Source: Tritrichomonas foetus (taxonomy: Eukaryota; Parabasalia; Tritrichomonadida; Tritrichomonadidae). From it: a DNA stretch of 46,632 nt. The notes below the pieces were generated by a model that made no database searches, was not told the origin of the DNA, and saw only the letters and a program-made list of their open reading frames with translations. How positions within the stretch are numbered: position 1 is the first letter of the stretch; every line of letters begins with the position of its first letter. Of the stretch, positions 27,925 to 37,635 are shown in pieces. A program made the position numbers and the translations under genes. The stretch is taken from contig MLAK01000803.1 of the NCBI GenBank assembly GCA_001839685.1, forward strand, positions 13,732-60,363, given 5' to 3'.

Positions 27925-29067
27925 TCATGCTGACGATTTTGTTCTAAATGGCATTGAAGAATAGATATCCCCACTTGCCGCTGCTTTCAACATTTTAGTC
28001 ATTTCTGAATGGATTTTTTCCTGTTTCTCTAAAATCTCTCTACTTTTTTTCAGTTTCTCTTTCAAATCAATTTCTTTGAAAATGACATAGCCCTCTTTGT
28101 CAATTTCACAATTAATAACTTTTTCTGTGTTTAACTGTTTGAGACTTTCTTCGATATTCGTAGCGCCTGTTTTAAGAGAAAGCATAGCTAAATGTATTTC
28201 ACTTGTTGTTCGTGAGAATCGAATAATTCTTCTTCGTATTTTCTCTTCTTGGAGTAAAAGAATCAAATTCGAGGCGGCATCAGAAAAAGTGACACAATCA
28301 ATATTGTCATTTGATGTGAAAAAACCTAAAACTTCATCATCAATTTCGATTTTTGAACTAATCAGCGCTTTCACCTGCGATAGTTCGAAGTGAAGTAAAA
28401 AGCAGCTTAGTGCAAAATGTGATGCAGCGTTTTTGGCGAAGTCTGAAGGAATTTGGAGCGATAATGAATGCAGAAAGCATTCCTTGGCTTTTTCGATTTT
28501 ATACAACATTAAACAGTTAATCCCGATATAATAAAACGACATGGAGTCTATTCGTGAATATAATGAATATTTTCTAAAATTGAAATCGAACGGCTGCTGA
28601 ATTGATGCGCATAAAAAAAGGTAAGCTGATACTGCCCAGCTTCTTCTGGCACTCGCATATTTCAAACTGGTCAAAGTAGAATCGATCTGATTTAGGATTA
28701 ATGCGGCCTTCGCGTACCGCATCATTATTCCGCTAGCTATAACCTGCTCAAACGCGTCAAGGTAGAGGATGAGTTTGTTTGCCCAGAAACTGACTTCCTG
28801 TGGGCAATATTCGGTCGGAAGGATAAGAATGAGCGCGGCCTGCTGGACAAAAAGCATGCTTGGCTGGTTGCTTGGGCGCATTACTGCGTGCGATTCACGG
28901 CGTACGAGATTGTGCGATCGAGGGTTTTTGGCGAATAAATTCTTAGCCATTGGTGACGTGACCCTGTCGGCCAGCTCGCGGGCCTCGGGCATAATCCGAA
29001 GAATATCTGAAGGAGTGCGAACCGTCTTAATAACTTCAGAGAGGTTCTTCCGAGAAAGAAGATTCAT
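27925..29067 (-). CDS. PCI-domain protein, possibly COP9 signalosome subunit 3
   Basis: 380 residues, almost all alpha-helical. The central part (YSRIDSMSFYYIGINCLMLY, then KIEKAKECFLHSLSLQIPSD) resembles the TPR-like helices and LYxYYxGxxYxxLKxxxxAxxxxxxALxxP block of CSN3. The end (TSEIHLAMLSLKTGATNIEE, then a DKEGYVIFKE strand) resembles a PCI winged helix, where CSN3 has a comparable strand ending in VSFHD. A C-terminal coiled coil (KEKLKKSREILEKQEKIHSE) follows. CSN3 is part of the complex that removes NEDD8 from cullins, in nucleus and cytosol. A 26S-lid or eIF3 PCI subunit is the alternative. The N-terminal third is GC-richer than the rest. True ATG. The right end of the transposon lies 115 bases beyond the stop. 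Confidence 0.45.
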   Translation of the reverse strand: MNLLSRKNLSEVIKTVRTPSDILRIMPEARELADRVTSPMAKNLFAKNPRSHNLVRRESHAVMRPSNQPSMLFVQQAALILILPTEYCPQEVSFWANKLILYLDAFEQVIASGIMMRYAKAALILNQIDSTLTSLKYASARRSWAVSAYLFLCASIQQPFDFNFRKYSLYSRIDSMSFYYIGINCLMLYKIEKAKECFLHSLSLQIPSDFAKNAASHFALSCFLLHFELSQVKALISSKIEIDDEVLGFFTSNDNIDCVTFSDAASNLILLLQEEKIRRRIIRFSRTTSEIHLAMLSLKTGATNIEESLKQLNTEKVINCEIDKEGYVIFKEIDLKEKLKKSREILEKQEKIHSEMTKMLKAAASGDIYSSMPFRTKSSA

Positions 29068-29356
29068 TCTGACAAAAATTTTCTTTTGAATACATATTTG
29101 GTCATATAATCATTCACCTAGAATATTCTATAATGTATTCCTGAAGCAGACTTGATCACCAAATCAATCCAATTAAAACCAATCATCACAAGAGTTTGAT
29201 TCTTTTACTAACGCCTGACCATTACAAACAACCAATTTTTGATTTCCAACAATGTTGAAACAGAGAGAAAAAAATATGCCACTTGATGAAGAAATTATCT
29301 GTTGAAATGAAAATGAAGCTGGAGGAAAATAGATGAATACTAAAACTTTACTAAAT

Positions 29357-31303
29357 TTAATTAGTGCTTGTGTAGTAGATTACTATTTCACCATATGTTT
29401 GGGCACCATCGACGCCGGCAACATCTGCTTGGATCTTGATTTCCTTTCCTTTTCCGCTTTCTTTTGTGTTGAGTGTCCAGATGTTTGTGCCTGTTTGGTC
29501 CCAGCTGGCAATTCCTTCCTTTGGATCTGAAGCGACGACTTCATCATCGAAGAGTAAGTTAACATTGTGGATAGAAAGCTTGTTAGTTCCACCTGTGAGG
29601 ATGAAAGCAACTTGGTATGGACCAGCGTTTCCAATTCCTCCTGGGATCTTCCATGTGCGTGTTGTGTATTGTGTTGTGATGTTTTCTGGGGCCCAATAAG
29701 CGCCTTGAGCGAGTGAGAGTGGAGCAGCATAAACGCCAATCTTTTGAAGTCTCTTTGAGTGTGAGCGGACCATGTTGGTAAGGAAGCGGTTCCAGTCCTT
29801 GTTTTCGTTAAGTGACCATCCAACTTCAGCGATAGCGCAGGCACGTGGGAAGATCTTGTATTGCATGTCATAGTCTTCACCCCAAACGTATTCAGTCCAT
29901 TGGTTACCTTGGACACCAATGATGTATTTGTGGTATTCTTCTTCAATTCCGTCTGTTGGGTTGTAGCTGTAACCAACATAGAGTGGCTTAAGGCAGCAGA
30001 TGTATTGGTAGGCATCATCGACTGGGAATTGGGCATGATCGAGGTAGTAGTGTGTGTTTGGTGACATGACAACGTTGTGTCCCATCTTGGCAGCGGCGAT
30101 ACCACCTGATGTTCCACGCCAGCTCATAACAGCAGCGCCTGATGCAAGACCGCCTTCAAGGATTTCGTCCCATCCGATAAGATGGCGTCCCTTTGATTCG
30201 AGGTAGTTGGCCATTTGTTGAACGAACCATGATTGAAGTTGGTCGTATGTTGAGAGACCTTGGTCCTTCATTCTCTTTTGGCACTTGGGGCAGGATTGCC
30301 AGCGGGTCTTAACGCATTCATCACCACCAGTGTGGATGTATTCTGAATCGAAAAGCTCCATAACTTCGTCAAGAACGCCTTGAAGAATTGTGAATGTGAG
30401 GTCGTTACCTGGGCAGTAAACTTCGATTGTTCCTGAGAAATCTGGAAGGGGTTCTAAGTCGCCACCATTGCAGGAAATTTCTGGATAACCGGCAAGACCA
30501 CCGAGGGCATGTCCTGGCATTTCAATTTCTGGAACGATTGTGATAGCTCTTTGCTTAGCATAGGCGATGATTTCCTTAACTTCTTCTTGTGTGTAGTAGT
30601 ATGGACCATATGGCACGTTATCTGGGACATCGTTGTGCCATGGGACTGGACGATAGGCGCCCTTTGAACCCTTAAGATGGAAGTTTGGATATTTCTTGAT
30701 TTCGATACGCCAGCCTTGGTCATCGCAAAGGTGCCAGTGGAAGACGTTTAATTTTTGGATGGCCATAGCATCAAGAAGCTTCTTGATTGAATCCTTATCG
30801 AAGAAGTGGCGGGAAACATCGAGCATGATACCTCTCCATCCGAATCTTGGTTCATCTTGAACGTGGCAGAGTGGGACTTCCCATTCAAAACCGTGTTGAG
30901 TGCTCTTTGAGTAGATTTCGACTGGTAATAATTGAAGAAGGGTTTGAAGACCATAGAAGAAACCAGCGCTGGTTGAAGCCTTGATTGTGACACCATTTTC
31001 AGCAACATCGACTGTATAACCTTCTTTGGGTAATGCGGAGTTCAATGTAAGCTTGATTGACTTCTTCTTTTCTTCTGTGTAGATGTCGAGTGGAAATCCG
31101 GTTGAAACACGGACAATGCGTGCGAAGTAGTTGACGGCATCGACAACACCTTCAACATCAGCTGGATATGTAAGAACTGTAGATTTTGTTAATGACCATG
31201 TGTCTTCAGCTTCTTCATCAAGTTCGAAAACTTTTGGTTGTGGGACAAGTGCAGGGGGAAGCCTTCTGCACAAAGCAAAGGACACTAATAAAGCGCCGAG
31301 CAT
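29357..31303 (-). CDS. secreted beta-N-acetylhexosaminidase (GH20)
   Basis: 648 residues from the first ATG (the frame extends 8 codons to a TTG). The N-terminus MLGALLVSFALC is a typical short signal peptide, so the enzyme is secreted or lysosomal. A GH20b-like domain (~20-150) precedes the (beta/alpha)8 barrel. Barrel marks are RGIMLDVSRHF, LNVFHWHLCDDQGWRIEI, IVPEIEMPGHA, HTGGDE with the catalytic Asp-Glu pair (about D328-E329), and LIGWDEIL. GH20 enzymes remove terminal GlcNAc/GalNAc from glycans by substrate-assisted catalysis. In a mucosal trichomonad this suggests degradation of mucin or host-cell glycans. The C-terminal ~120 residues form a beta-rich extension. Codon use is markedly GC-rich relative to neighbours, as in highly expressed genes. 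Initiator-like TCATTATT precedes the ATG. Confidence 0.93.
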   Translation of the reverse strand: MLGALLVSFALCRRLPPALVPQPKVFELDEEAEDTWSLTKSTVLTYPADVEGVVDAVNYFARIVRVSTGFPLDIYTEEKKKSIKLTLNSALPKEGYTVDVAENGVTIKASTSAGFFYGLQTLLQLLPVEIYSKSTQHGFEWEVPLCHVQDEPRFGWRGIMLDVSRHFFDKDSIKKLLDAMAIQKLNVFHWHLCDDQGWRIEIKKYPNFHLKGSKGAYRPVPWHNDVPDNVPYGPYYYTQEEVKEIIAYAKQRAITIVPEIEMPGHALGGLAGYPEISCNGGDLEPLPDFSGTIEVYCPGNDLTFTILQGVLDEVMELFDSEYIHTGGDECVKTRWQSCPKCQKRMKDQGLSTYDQLQSWFVQQMANYLESKGRHLIGWDEILEGGLASGAAVMSWRGTSGGIAAAKMGHNVVMSPNTHYYLDHAQFPVDDAYQYICCLKPLYVGYSYNPTDGIEEEYHKYIIGVQGNQWTEYVWGEDYDMQYKIFPRACAIAEVGWSLNENKDWNRFLTNMVRSHSKRLQKIGVYAAPLSLAQGAYWAPENITTQYTTRTWKIPGGIGNAGPYQVAFILTGGTNKLSIHNVNLLFDDEVVASDPKEGIASWDQTGTNIWTLNTKESGKGKEIKIQADVAGVDGAQTYGEIVIYYTSTN

Positions 31304-32192
31304 ATAATAATGAAGCGAAGCATTCAATTTCTCAACTGATGTTCAAATATAATTGAATCAGTTTCATTGAATCAGGAATAATTTCTCATTCAAATTGTCC
31401 AATATTTTTCGATGTCTGATTGAATTATAATCTATTGTTTATAAAATTCACCTTTCGATGGACAAATTTCATAGAAAAATTAAGTTGTATCATGAATTTT
31501 TTCTATTTATCATAAATAAACTCTTCAAAAGACAAGACCATTTGAGAACAAACGAAAGGAGTTTGAGGTAAAATTAATTGATGATGATTCTTGATCAACT
31601 GAAAAAGTGAAAAAAGATTTTTTTATGATTCGGCCATTCTCTTTCAAAAATTGAAAAATGTGGGAATCATTTTACCAATATCTCAAGTTGACAAATGTTT
31701 TTAATGAATATTCATTTCATATTATATCATTCAGATTGAACTTGTTTTAAAAAAGAAATTCAACAAGTATCAAATTATTTGATGAATGCTTTTCCCGAGA
31801 CCAATTGAAATAAGGCTTCAAAACATTGTGAAAATTCACCCCATGCAGAGCAAGTTGTGAAGATAGGATGATGTTTAAACTCGGTTCTTCGATTTCGATG
31901 AATTTTTAATTATGACTCATTCATTTGTCGGAAGAGAAAACGATGTGATGATTTTGGGAAAGTAGGCAAAGGTTATGGAACCCTCCTGTTAAAATTATGC
32001 ACGTTTTGGTTTGGATCATTGGATTTTGTCTCAACTCAAAATATTGACAGACATATTAAGTGAAAAATTGCCTAATAAGAAATTTTGTAACTTTTTCATA
32101 CCTTTTTCGGTCGATTAAGGTAATCACCACTTTTTTCACCTTCAGATTTTAAGTGATATAAGATTTAAAAATTTTACACTTCATCCATAATT
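31304..32192. other. divergent intergenic region GH20/ankyrin
   Basis: About 890 bases, AT-rich, with no gene. It holds GAAAAAGTG (about 31600), AACTTTTTC (32089) and TCACCTT (32136), the last two serving the ankyrin gene. Confidence 0.5.
32089..32142 (+). promoter_or_regulatory. AACTTTTTC and TCACCTT upstream of the ankyrin gene at 32193
   Basis: AACTTTTTC at 32089-32097 and TCACCTT at 32136-32142, both sense, with TCATCCA at 32181 just before the ATG. The arrangement is similar to that of the NAD synthetase promoter. Confidence 0.4.
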
Positions 32193-33416
32193 ATGGCGAT
32201 TCGTCTATCAGACAACGAGGTGAAAACAATCGTGAAAGCCATCAAAAACAATGATACTATTATCCTTTCTCAATTTTTTCCCAACAAAGAAATCACTTCT
32301 GCGTCATTCCAATTAAATTATCCCCTTCCCAAAGGCGGTCTTTTACCAAATGCAAACTTAACGTTACTTCATATCGCAGCAGCTTACGACTCACTCGAAT
32401 GCTTTCTTTTACTAATCGAAAACGGATTTGAATTTCGCACCTTATCTGCAGATTCATATTTTCCACTTCACTACGCCTGTTGCTATAGTGCGCATGAAGT
32501 GGCACTCTACATCCTCGAAAACGACCCCGACGAAGCAAAACTTCTTCCTCAAGGCATCGCCCATCATTTTTTATTTTTTGCGGCAACTGGCAACGATGTT
32601 GACATTCTCAATGCGCTTTTTGAAAACGGAGCAGATTTGAAACAGAGGGCCAACTTTTTAGACGATCCAATTGAAAAAGCAGTACAATGCAATCATATCG
32701 AAATTCTCAAAATTCTTCTCGACCATGGAGTTTCATCAGCACAAAAGGGGGTTGGCGATGAAACACCTATTATGAAGGCAGCCAAAAATAATCGGCCAAG
32801 TGCGGTTATTTTATTGGCCAAGGCTTCGCCTATGGATATTTTGTATTGTCCACTCGATGGAAAGAATCTTTTTTATTTGATGTGCTTTTTTGGAAATGTT
32901 TTCAAAAATGCGATCATTGAACTACTCAACATGATTGGAAAAGTGACAATCGAACCGCCGAGCTATATGAAATGCAAAGGTGTAGCCCACTGGATTTGCA
33001 TGATGGCAGATGTTGATGTGGCCAAAGCATTACTTGCTACCGATAATATAATTATTAACAGGCTTGATGAAAATGATCAATTGGGACCATGCCAATTGAC
33101 ATCTAAGCCCCTTCCAGAAGAAACTTCAATAGAAATTCTGAAACTGTTAATCGGAGCGGGTCTGAATATAAACTATAGAAGTCCCAAGCTACCTACTGAA
33201 GATGTATATCAAACACCATCATTATTAGAGAAATTTTCATTTGGATTAAAAAAGCAGTACAAAATTATTAAATTTTTGCTCGAAAATGGGGCAGATCCAT
33301 ACGCTCTAAGTGCAAAGAGCCAAGTTCCTTTAATAGACAAGATGATGAAACTTTCTGATGAAAAAATGAGGAATCTTTATGCTCCATACGTTCAAAAAGA
33401 TCCAAAAAATGAATAA
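32193..33416 (+). CDS. ankyrin-repeat protein
   Basis: 407 residues composed of degenerate ankyrin repeats. Clear units are NLTLLHIAAAYDSLECFLLL (about 57-76), DSYFPLHYACCYSAHEVALYIL, HHFLFFAATGNDVDILNALF, NFLDDPIEKAVQCNHIEILK and DETPIMKAAKNNRPSAVILL, plus a last one around FLLENGADPYALSAKSQVPL. No transmembrane segment, signal or enzymatic domain is seen. Ankyrin repeats mediate protein-protein contacts; the partner cannot be inferred. Large ankyrin families are typical of trichomonads. True ATG; the stop overlaps TAAA, which serves as the trichomonad polyadenylation signal. Confidence 0.85.
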   Translation: MAIRLSDNEVKTIVKAIKNNDTIILSQFFPNKEITSASFQLNYPLPKGGLLPNANLTLLHIAAAYDSLECFLLLIENGFEFRTLSADSYFPLHYACCYSAHEVALYILENDPDEAKLLPQGIAHHFLFFAATGNDVDILNALFENGADLKQRANFLDDPIEKAVQCNHIEILKILLDHGVSSAQKGVGDETPIMKAAKNNRPSAVILLAKASPMDILYCPLDGKNLFYLMCFFGNVFKNAIIELLNMIGKVTIEPPSYMKCKGVAHWICMMADVDVAKALLATDNIIINRLDENDQLGPCQLTSKPLPEETSIEILKLLIGAGLNINYRSPKLPTEDVYQTPSLLEKFSFGLKKQYKIIKFLLENGADPYALSAKSQVPLIDKMMKLSDEKMRNLYAPYVQKDPKNE

Positions 33417-33822
33417 AATTCTGTGTCAATATTTGTTTGTAAAATTGAAGTAAATACCAAATCCGTTGTTTCTTTCGATATATTTATATTTATTTTTTTG
33501 TTTGATATTTATTCTTTTGAAATAGACTAAATTTGCTCATAATCTTTGATTAGTTTGGTCAGATTGAAGAAGCATGCCTTTTAGGGTGCGCGAGTATGCC
33601 CAGGTTTTGAGAAAAAAACTGAATAAATTAGGCATCTTTATATATTTGAGAGACACCCCTCCAAAGTAAGTTGATGTATATAATTTTCCATGTGAATCAT
33701 TCATCATCATTTGTTCAAAGCATATCACAAATTGTAAAGTGCAATGTGTATGATTCAAAAAGTTGGCTCATATCATTTTCAATACTTTATTTGCCACTTT
33801 TTATATTTCACTCTATCAAAAT
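33417..33822. other. intergenic region
   Basis: 406 bases between two forward genes. The reverse ORF 33537-33758 is not supported. TCACTC lies 13 bases before the ATG at 33823. Confidence 0.5.
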
Positions 33823-36012
33823 ATGGAAAAATCATGTTTTGAAATACAGAAAGAAATTTTAACTCAAAAAACCGCATCAGAAGTATTCGATCAACAGATA
33901 GATTTTCACCAAGAAGAAGCGACTTCCAACCTTAAGCATTTAATTATCCAAGATCATTTTTTAACACAGCACGTCTTAATTACCGAAATGTACAATATAA
34001 AACGGATCAAAAAGCCATTGGAATTTTCTGCTTTTGTCGCAACAGAAAATGATGTCCAATCAAATTTCGCCTCATTAGAATTACCCGACGATATTTCAAA
34101 AGGACCGATGAAAGCCTTTCTGAATAATTTGTTTGATGATTTAGATACTTTTCTTCCTTCTTTCTACAAATTAAATATTTCCAATTTTCCCAAATCTTCA
34201 TTAAATATTGATCCTGCTATTTTTTTATTAAGATGTGTTTTTCCATCATTATTTGGTTATTGCTGGTCAGAAGAAGCGGCAATTTCTTATGGAAAAAATA
34301 TCGCGTCTTGGTTCGGTGGAATTTATCAAGAAGTTTTTAAAAGCAATCCTGAAATTTTCAATATTGGACCAAATGGATCCAAACCAATTGAAGCACACTG
34401 GATAACACATGCAATTCGTGGATATTTTACTTCAATTGATTTAAATCCTTTCATAAATGCAGCAATTCGACCAATATTTTTTGATTTTGTACAATTAGAA
34501 AATCAATCCATACAAAGTGATCCACAAATTCTAGTAAAATTTGCAATTAAATTAGTTGAATCGATTCATCAGAATTTCTCTTATTTGCCAAATTGTTTAA
34601 ATACATTTTTCAATGAATTGCTATCATTCATTCCTGAAGAAAATGCACAAAACCAATTAATTCAATATGTTTTCTATGACATTTTAATTTCTCCATATTT
34701 ACGAGATCCAATTTTATCTTGCGTTTCTGATGTTCAATTACCAAAAGAAGATTATTTGAATTTCTTCAGCCTTAATTCAGTTTTTGATGCCAAATTTGAG
34801 TCATTTTCGGAAAATAATAAAGAATTAATCGATAAAATTAAAAAAGTACCAGATTTTGCTTCATTTAATCCAATGATTGTAAAAGAAGATATGATTAATA
34901 AATTAGCTTCCTATAAATTTCCTCTTCTTGAAAAATTTTGTAATATCGTTCAATGCGCACACCAGCCGTTAATTATGACAACACATTATTTAGCCGTTCT
35001 TTTTCGTTTTGCTGAAGCCTTACAAGCTGCCAAAGCATTACCAAAATCACTTGAACGTCCATTAAATAATGTTGTTCAAGAATCTATCGCTGATCGACTT
35101 GAAAGTCTCCCTGATCATTTATTTTGGTTCCCTTGTTACTCTTTAGCCTATGTAAATGTTCCTCCAGTCAAATTTATCAAAGAAAGTAAAACAACACCAC
35201 TCTATCGTCTTCTTTCCTCAAAAGATTTACGAATTTCCCCATTTGACACCGATTTTGTGCATGCACTTGAAAATGCAGGTGCAGCAGCTACTTTAACCAC
35301 GCACCCTGAACTTATAACTGAAGTTCAATGGCTTCTAAAAAACAGTCAAAATTCTTTTCATAATATTTTTGACGAAATTCAAATAAAACAACAAGAAATT
35401 GATTCTAAACGTTCACGAGCACTTGAGCTTTGCTCACTTGCACAAATTCTAAATGAACGAGTTTTAGATATTCCTTGTGGAGCACGACGAGCACTTGCAA
35501 TGTCACTTTTAAAGGAATTTGAGCAATATTCTAAACAAGACATTCAATCTTCTAACTTTATGATTAAAATTCGAAAACGAATAAATGATTTTTGTGGAAA
35601 TTCATTTGAAGTTATGGGTAAACAAATTGCAGAATCGATTTTAGTTGTAGTTACTCCTTCAATTAAACGGAAACTTATTGATTATGATCCTACAAATGAT
35701 TCGGAAGATATTCAAACATTAAGATCACTTGTAAATAGACCAATTTTGACATCATCCTTCTATTCAACTGCTTCTAAGCTTATTCCAAATTTAATTGCAT
35801 TGTCTGAATATAGTAAGTTCAATGGTGAGTCAATAGAAAATATTTTAAGAAAAGCTCTTCAGCCGCCTTTCTTTTCCTATGTGGAATATCATGCATCAAA
35901 CTTTTTGAGTCTTCTTTTTCCACTCCCGCTGGAATTGTTGAGTTTTGTGTTTACAAAGAAAGATTTGGATTATTTGGGAATCTTTTCCAAATTGTTTGCT
36001 AAGAAACATTAG
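33823..36012 (+). CDS. large alpha-helical protein of unknown function
   Basis: 729 residues from the first ATG. The frame extends 20 codons upstream to a TTG, and the extension is hydrophobic noise. I do not recognise the family. The protein is helical throughout, with no signal peptide or clear transmembrane segment. Recurring features are acidic/hydrophobic helices (FLNNLFDDLDTFLPSFYKL; LLRCVFPSLFGYCWSEEAA; EALQAAKALPKSLERPL) and a C-terminal block (PLPLELLSFVFTKKDLDYLG). The overall look, with helical bundles, an aromatic GYCWSEEAA core and Lys/Arg-rich helices (SKRSRALELC; LNERVLDIPCGARRAL), recalls helical regulators such as RasGAP- or VPS9-type proteins. I cannot identify a catalytic arginine finger or VPS9 signature, so no function is given. 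Confidence 0.7.
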   Translation: MEKSCFEIQKEILTQKTASEVFDQQIDFHQEEATSNLKHLIIQDHFLTQHVLITEMYNIKRIKKPLEFSAFVATENDVQSNFASLELPDDISKGPMKAFLNNLFDDLDTFLPSFYKLNISNFPKSSLNIDPAIFLLRCVFPSLFGYCWSEEAAISYGKNIASWFGGIYQEVFKSNPEIFNIGPNGSKPIEAHWITHAIRGYFTSIDLNPFINAAIRPIFFDFVQLENQSIQSDPQILVKFAIKLVESIHQNFSYLPNCLNTFFNELLSFIPEENAQNQLIQYVFYDILISPYLRDPILSCVSDVQLPKEDYLNFFSLNSVFDAKFESFSENNKELIDKIKKVPDFASFNPMIVKEDMINKLASYKFPLLEKFCNIVQCAHQPLIMTTHYLAVLFRFAEALQAAKALPKSLERPLNNVVQESIADRLESLPDHLFWFPCYSLAYVNVPPVKFIKESKTTPLYRLLSSKDLRISPFDTDFVHALENAGAAATLTTHPELITEVQWLLKNSQNSFHNIFDEIQIKQQEIDSKRSRALELCSLAQILNERVLDIPCGARRALAMSLLKEFEQYSKQDIQSSNFMIKIRKRINDFCGNSFEVMGKQIAESILVVVTPSIKRKLIDYDPTNDSEDIQTLRSLVNRPILTSSFYSTASKLIPNLIALSEYSKFNGESIENILRKALQPPFFSYVEYHASNFLSLLFPLPLELLSFVFTKKDLDYLGIFSKLFAKKH

Positions 36013-36360
36013 ATATAACATTGTTTTTGTCGATTTTTAAATAAAGGTTTTATTAATGCAATTAAATATGCGAAAATGTTTATGTTTATGTTTAAAGTTA
36101 TGTTTATGTATCAATGCTTTATCCCTTTATAACATTCAACGCTTCATTCTCCTTGTGACTGAAATTATCAAAGATTAATAACAAAACAAAGATTAATAAC
36201 AAAACCAAGATGAAAAAAATACACTAATCAAAACTATTTACTTTTGAGAATTAAAATACAATTCATTTTATTTTTTATTTTTCGAAAATCAAAAATGAAT
36301 TTATTGATGTTTTGATATAAAGCACAAAGACGAAAATCCCAATACTAAGAATTTCATATT
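36013..36360. other. convergent 3' spacer with small repeats
   Basis: 348 bases. Contains a TTTATG/TTTAAAG microsatellite near 36079-36110 and an 18-bp-period direct repeat (CAAAGATTAATAACAAAAC at 36169 and 36187). No gene. Confidence 0.6.
36169..36205. repeat. 18-bp tandem direct repeat
   Basis: Two exact copies of CAAAGATTAATAACAAAAC sharing one base, in the spacer between convergent genes. Confidence 0.8.
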
Positions 36361-37305
36361 TCATTCAGGTCTCTTCAAACAAACTGTTCTTCTCTGAAAT
36401 TTCAATTCTTCATATTTGTTATTTTGTTTCACAATAAGAAATTCTTTCAATTCATCTCCTTTGATGTTGCTACCTGTTTCAGAATTTTTGTTTTGGGCGT
36501 TTTTTATATCGTCTTTTAGTCTAGAAATTCGCGGACCACGAGATTCAATGAATCCTTTTTCATCACAGAACTGAGGAAAGTTCAACATAAAAATTGAAGG
36601 AAAAGTTCGACCAAAATAAGCACCATCAGTTTTTTCAACAGCCGAGAAATCATCAGGAAGATTATACACATCATGACAAAGCGGACAAAATATTTTTACA
36701 GGATATTGGAGAGGTTCATCAGATAAACCTATTGGTAAAACAGGACTAGATTTACATCCAATTCTTAAACATGTTCCAAAATCACATCTTTGAAATTTTT
36801 TAGCCATTTTTATTAGGCCATCATCAGTTAAAATGTATCTTGCATGAAGTAAACCATATAAAGATTCTGCTATATCTTCAAGGAGTTTTTCATCATCTTC
36901 ATTTAATGAATAGATTTTTCCTTCTATTGATAAATCAAAATCAGACGTTTCTTTATCTTTTGTTTTAATTAAATATTTAGCAAGTTTGTAAAATTTTTGA
37001 AATTCTTCATCAGGATTATATTTATCATTCCTATTTTGGCCACCTTTGTGAAAACGGGAGATGAAAATCATTTTCAGCTTTTCTTCAAAATTAACATAAT
37101 TACGTTCATCTCTTAAATAATTATCGTCAATTTCTGCAAACCATTTTGACTTTGATGCTGAACAATAATTTTTTACCCAATCGCGATTGGTGTCGCTACT
37201 TTCAATAAATTCTTTCTGGTTGGAATCAAGATAGCTTAAAATACTTTTAGCTGGTACAATTTGTTTTTTCGCAAATGCTTCTCCATAGTTGATTTCTTGC
37301 CACAT
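36361..37305 (-). CDS. casein kinase 2 regulatory (beta) subunit, long form
   Basis: 314 residues. The CK2-beta core is clear. WFAEIDDNYLRDE (95-107) matches the N-terminal acidic helix region. LYGLLHARYILTDDGLIKMA is the canonical LYGLIHARYILTxxG block. The four zinc-binding cysteines are present in FGTCLRIGC and FCPLC, around PVLPIGLSDE. TDGAYFGRTFPSIFM ends the zinc domain. CK2-beta forms a zinc-bridged dimer that assembles the CK2 holoenzyme and selects substrates. Compared with the ~215-residue animal protein it has an N-terminal extension of ~90 residues, an insertion of ~25 Lys/Asp-rich residues in the helical domain, and a Lys-rich tail. True ATG. A second, different CK2-beta gene lies at 42759. 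Confidence 0.92.
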   Translation of the reverse strand: MWQEINYGEAFAKKQIVPAKSILSYLDSNQKEFIESSDTNRDWVKNYCSASKSKWFAEIDDNYLRDERNYVNFEEKLKMIFISRFHKGGQNRNDKYNPDEEFQKFYKLAKYLIKTKDKETSDFDLSIEGKIYSLNEDDEKLLEDIAESLYGLLHARYILTDDGLIKMAKKFQRCDFGTCLRIGCKSSPVLPIGLSDEPLQYPVKIFCPLCHDVYNLPDDFSAVEKTDGAYFGRTFPSIFMLNFPQFCDEKGFIESRGPRISRLKDDIKNAQNKNSETGSNIKGDELKEFLIVKQNNKYEELKFQRRTVCLKRPE

Positions 37306-37635
37306 ATTTTTTTCTGATTCAATATTTCAATATAATGACCAAATATGCACAGAAAATATATTTTGCTGTTTTTTAGCCTCGAAGAAATATCAAATTCTCT
37401 AAATACAGGAATAGATAATATTACCTCCTAGGAAATAAATAAGAAAGAATCATAATTATATTTTTTTCTAAAATACAATTTCGATCAGATTTCACTCATA
37501 ACAACGAGTTTTTATCCGCACACTAACCATCACTTATAATAAAAAAAAATTTTTATAAAAAATAAATTGACGAGAGAACAAATGTTTAGTTAGTTAATGA
37601 AATATTGAGAAAAAGCGCGATTTTAATTGAAAACC
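37306..37635. other. intergenic spacer
   Basis: 330 AT-rich bases between two reverse genes; it must hold the promoter of the CK2-beta gene. No AACTTTTTC motif found. Confidence 0.5.
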
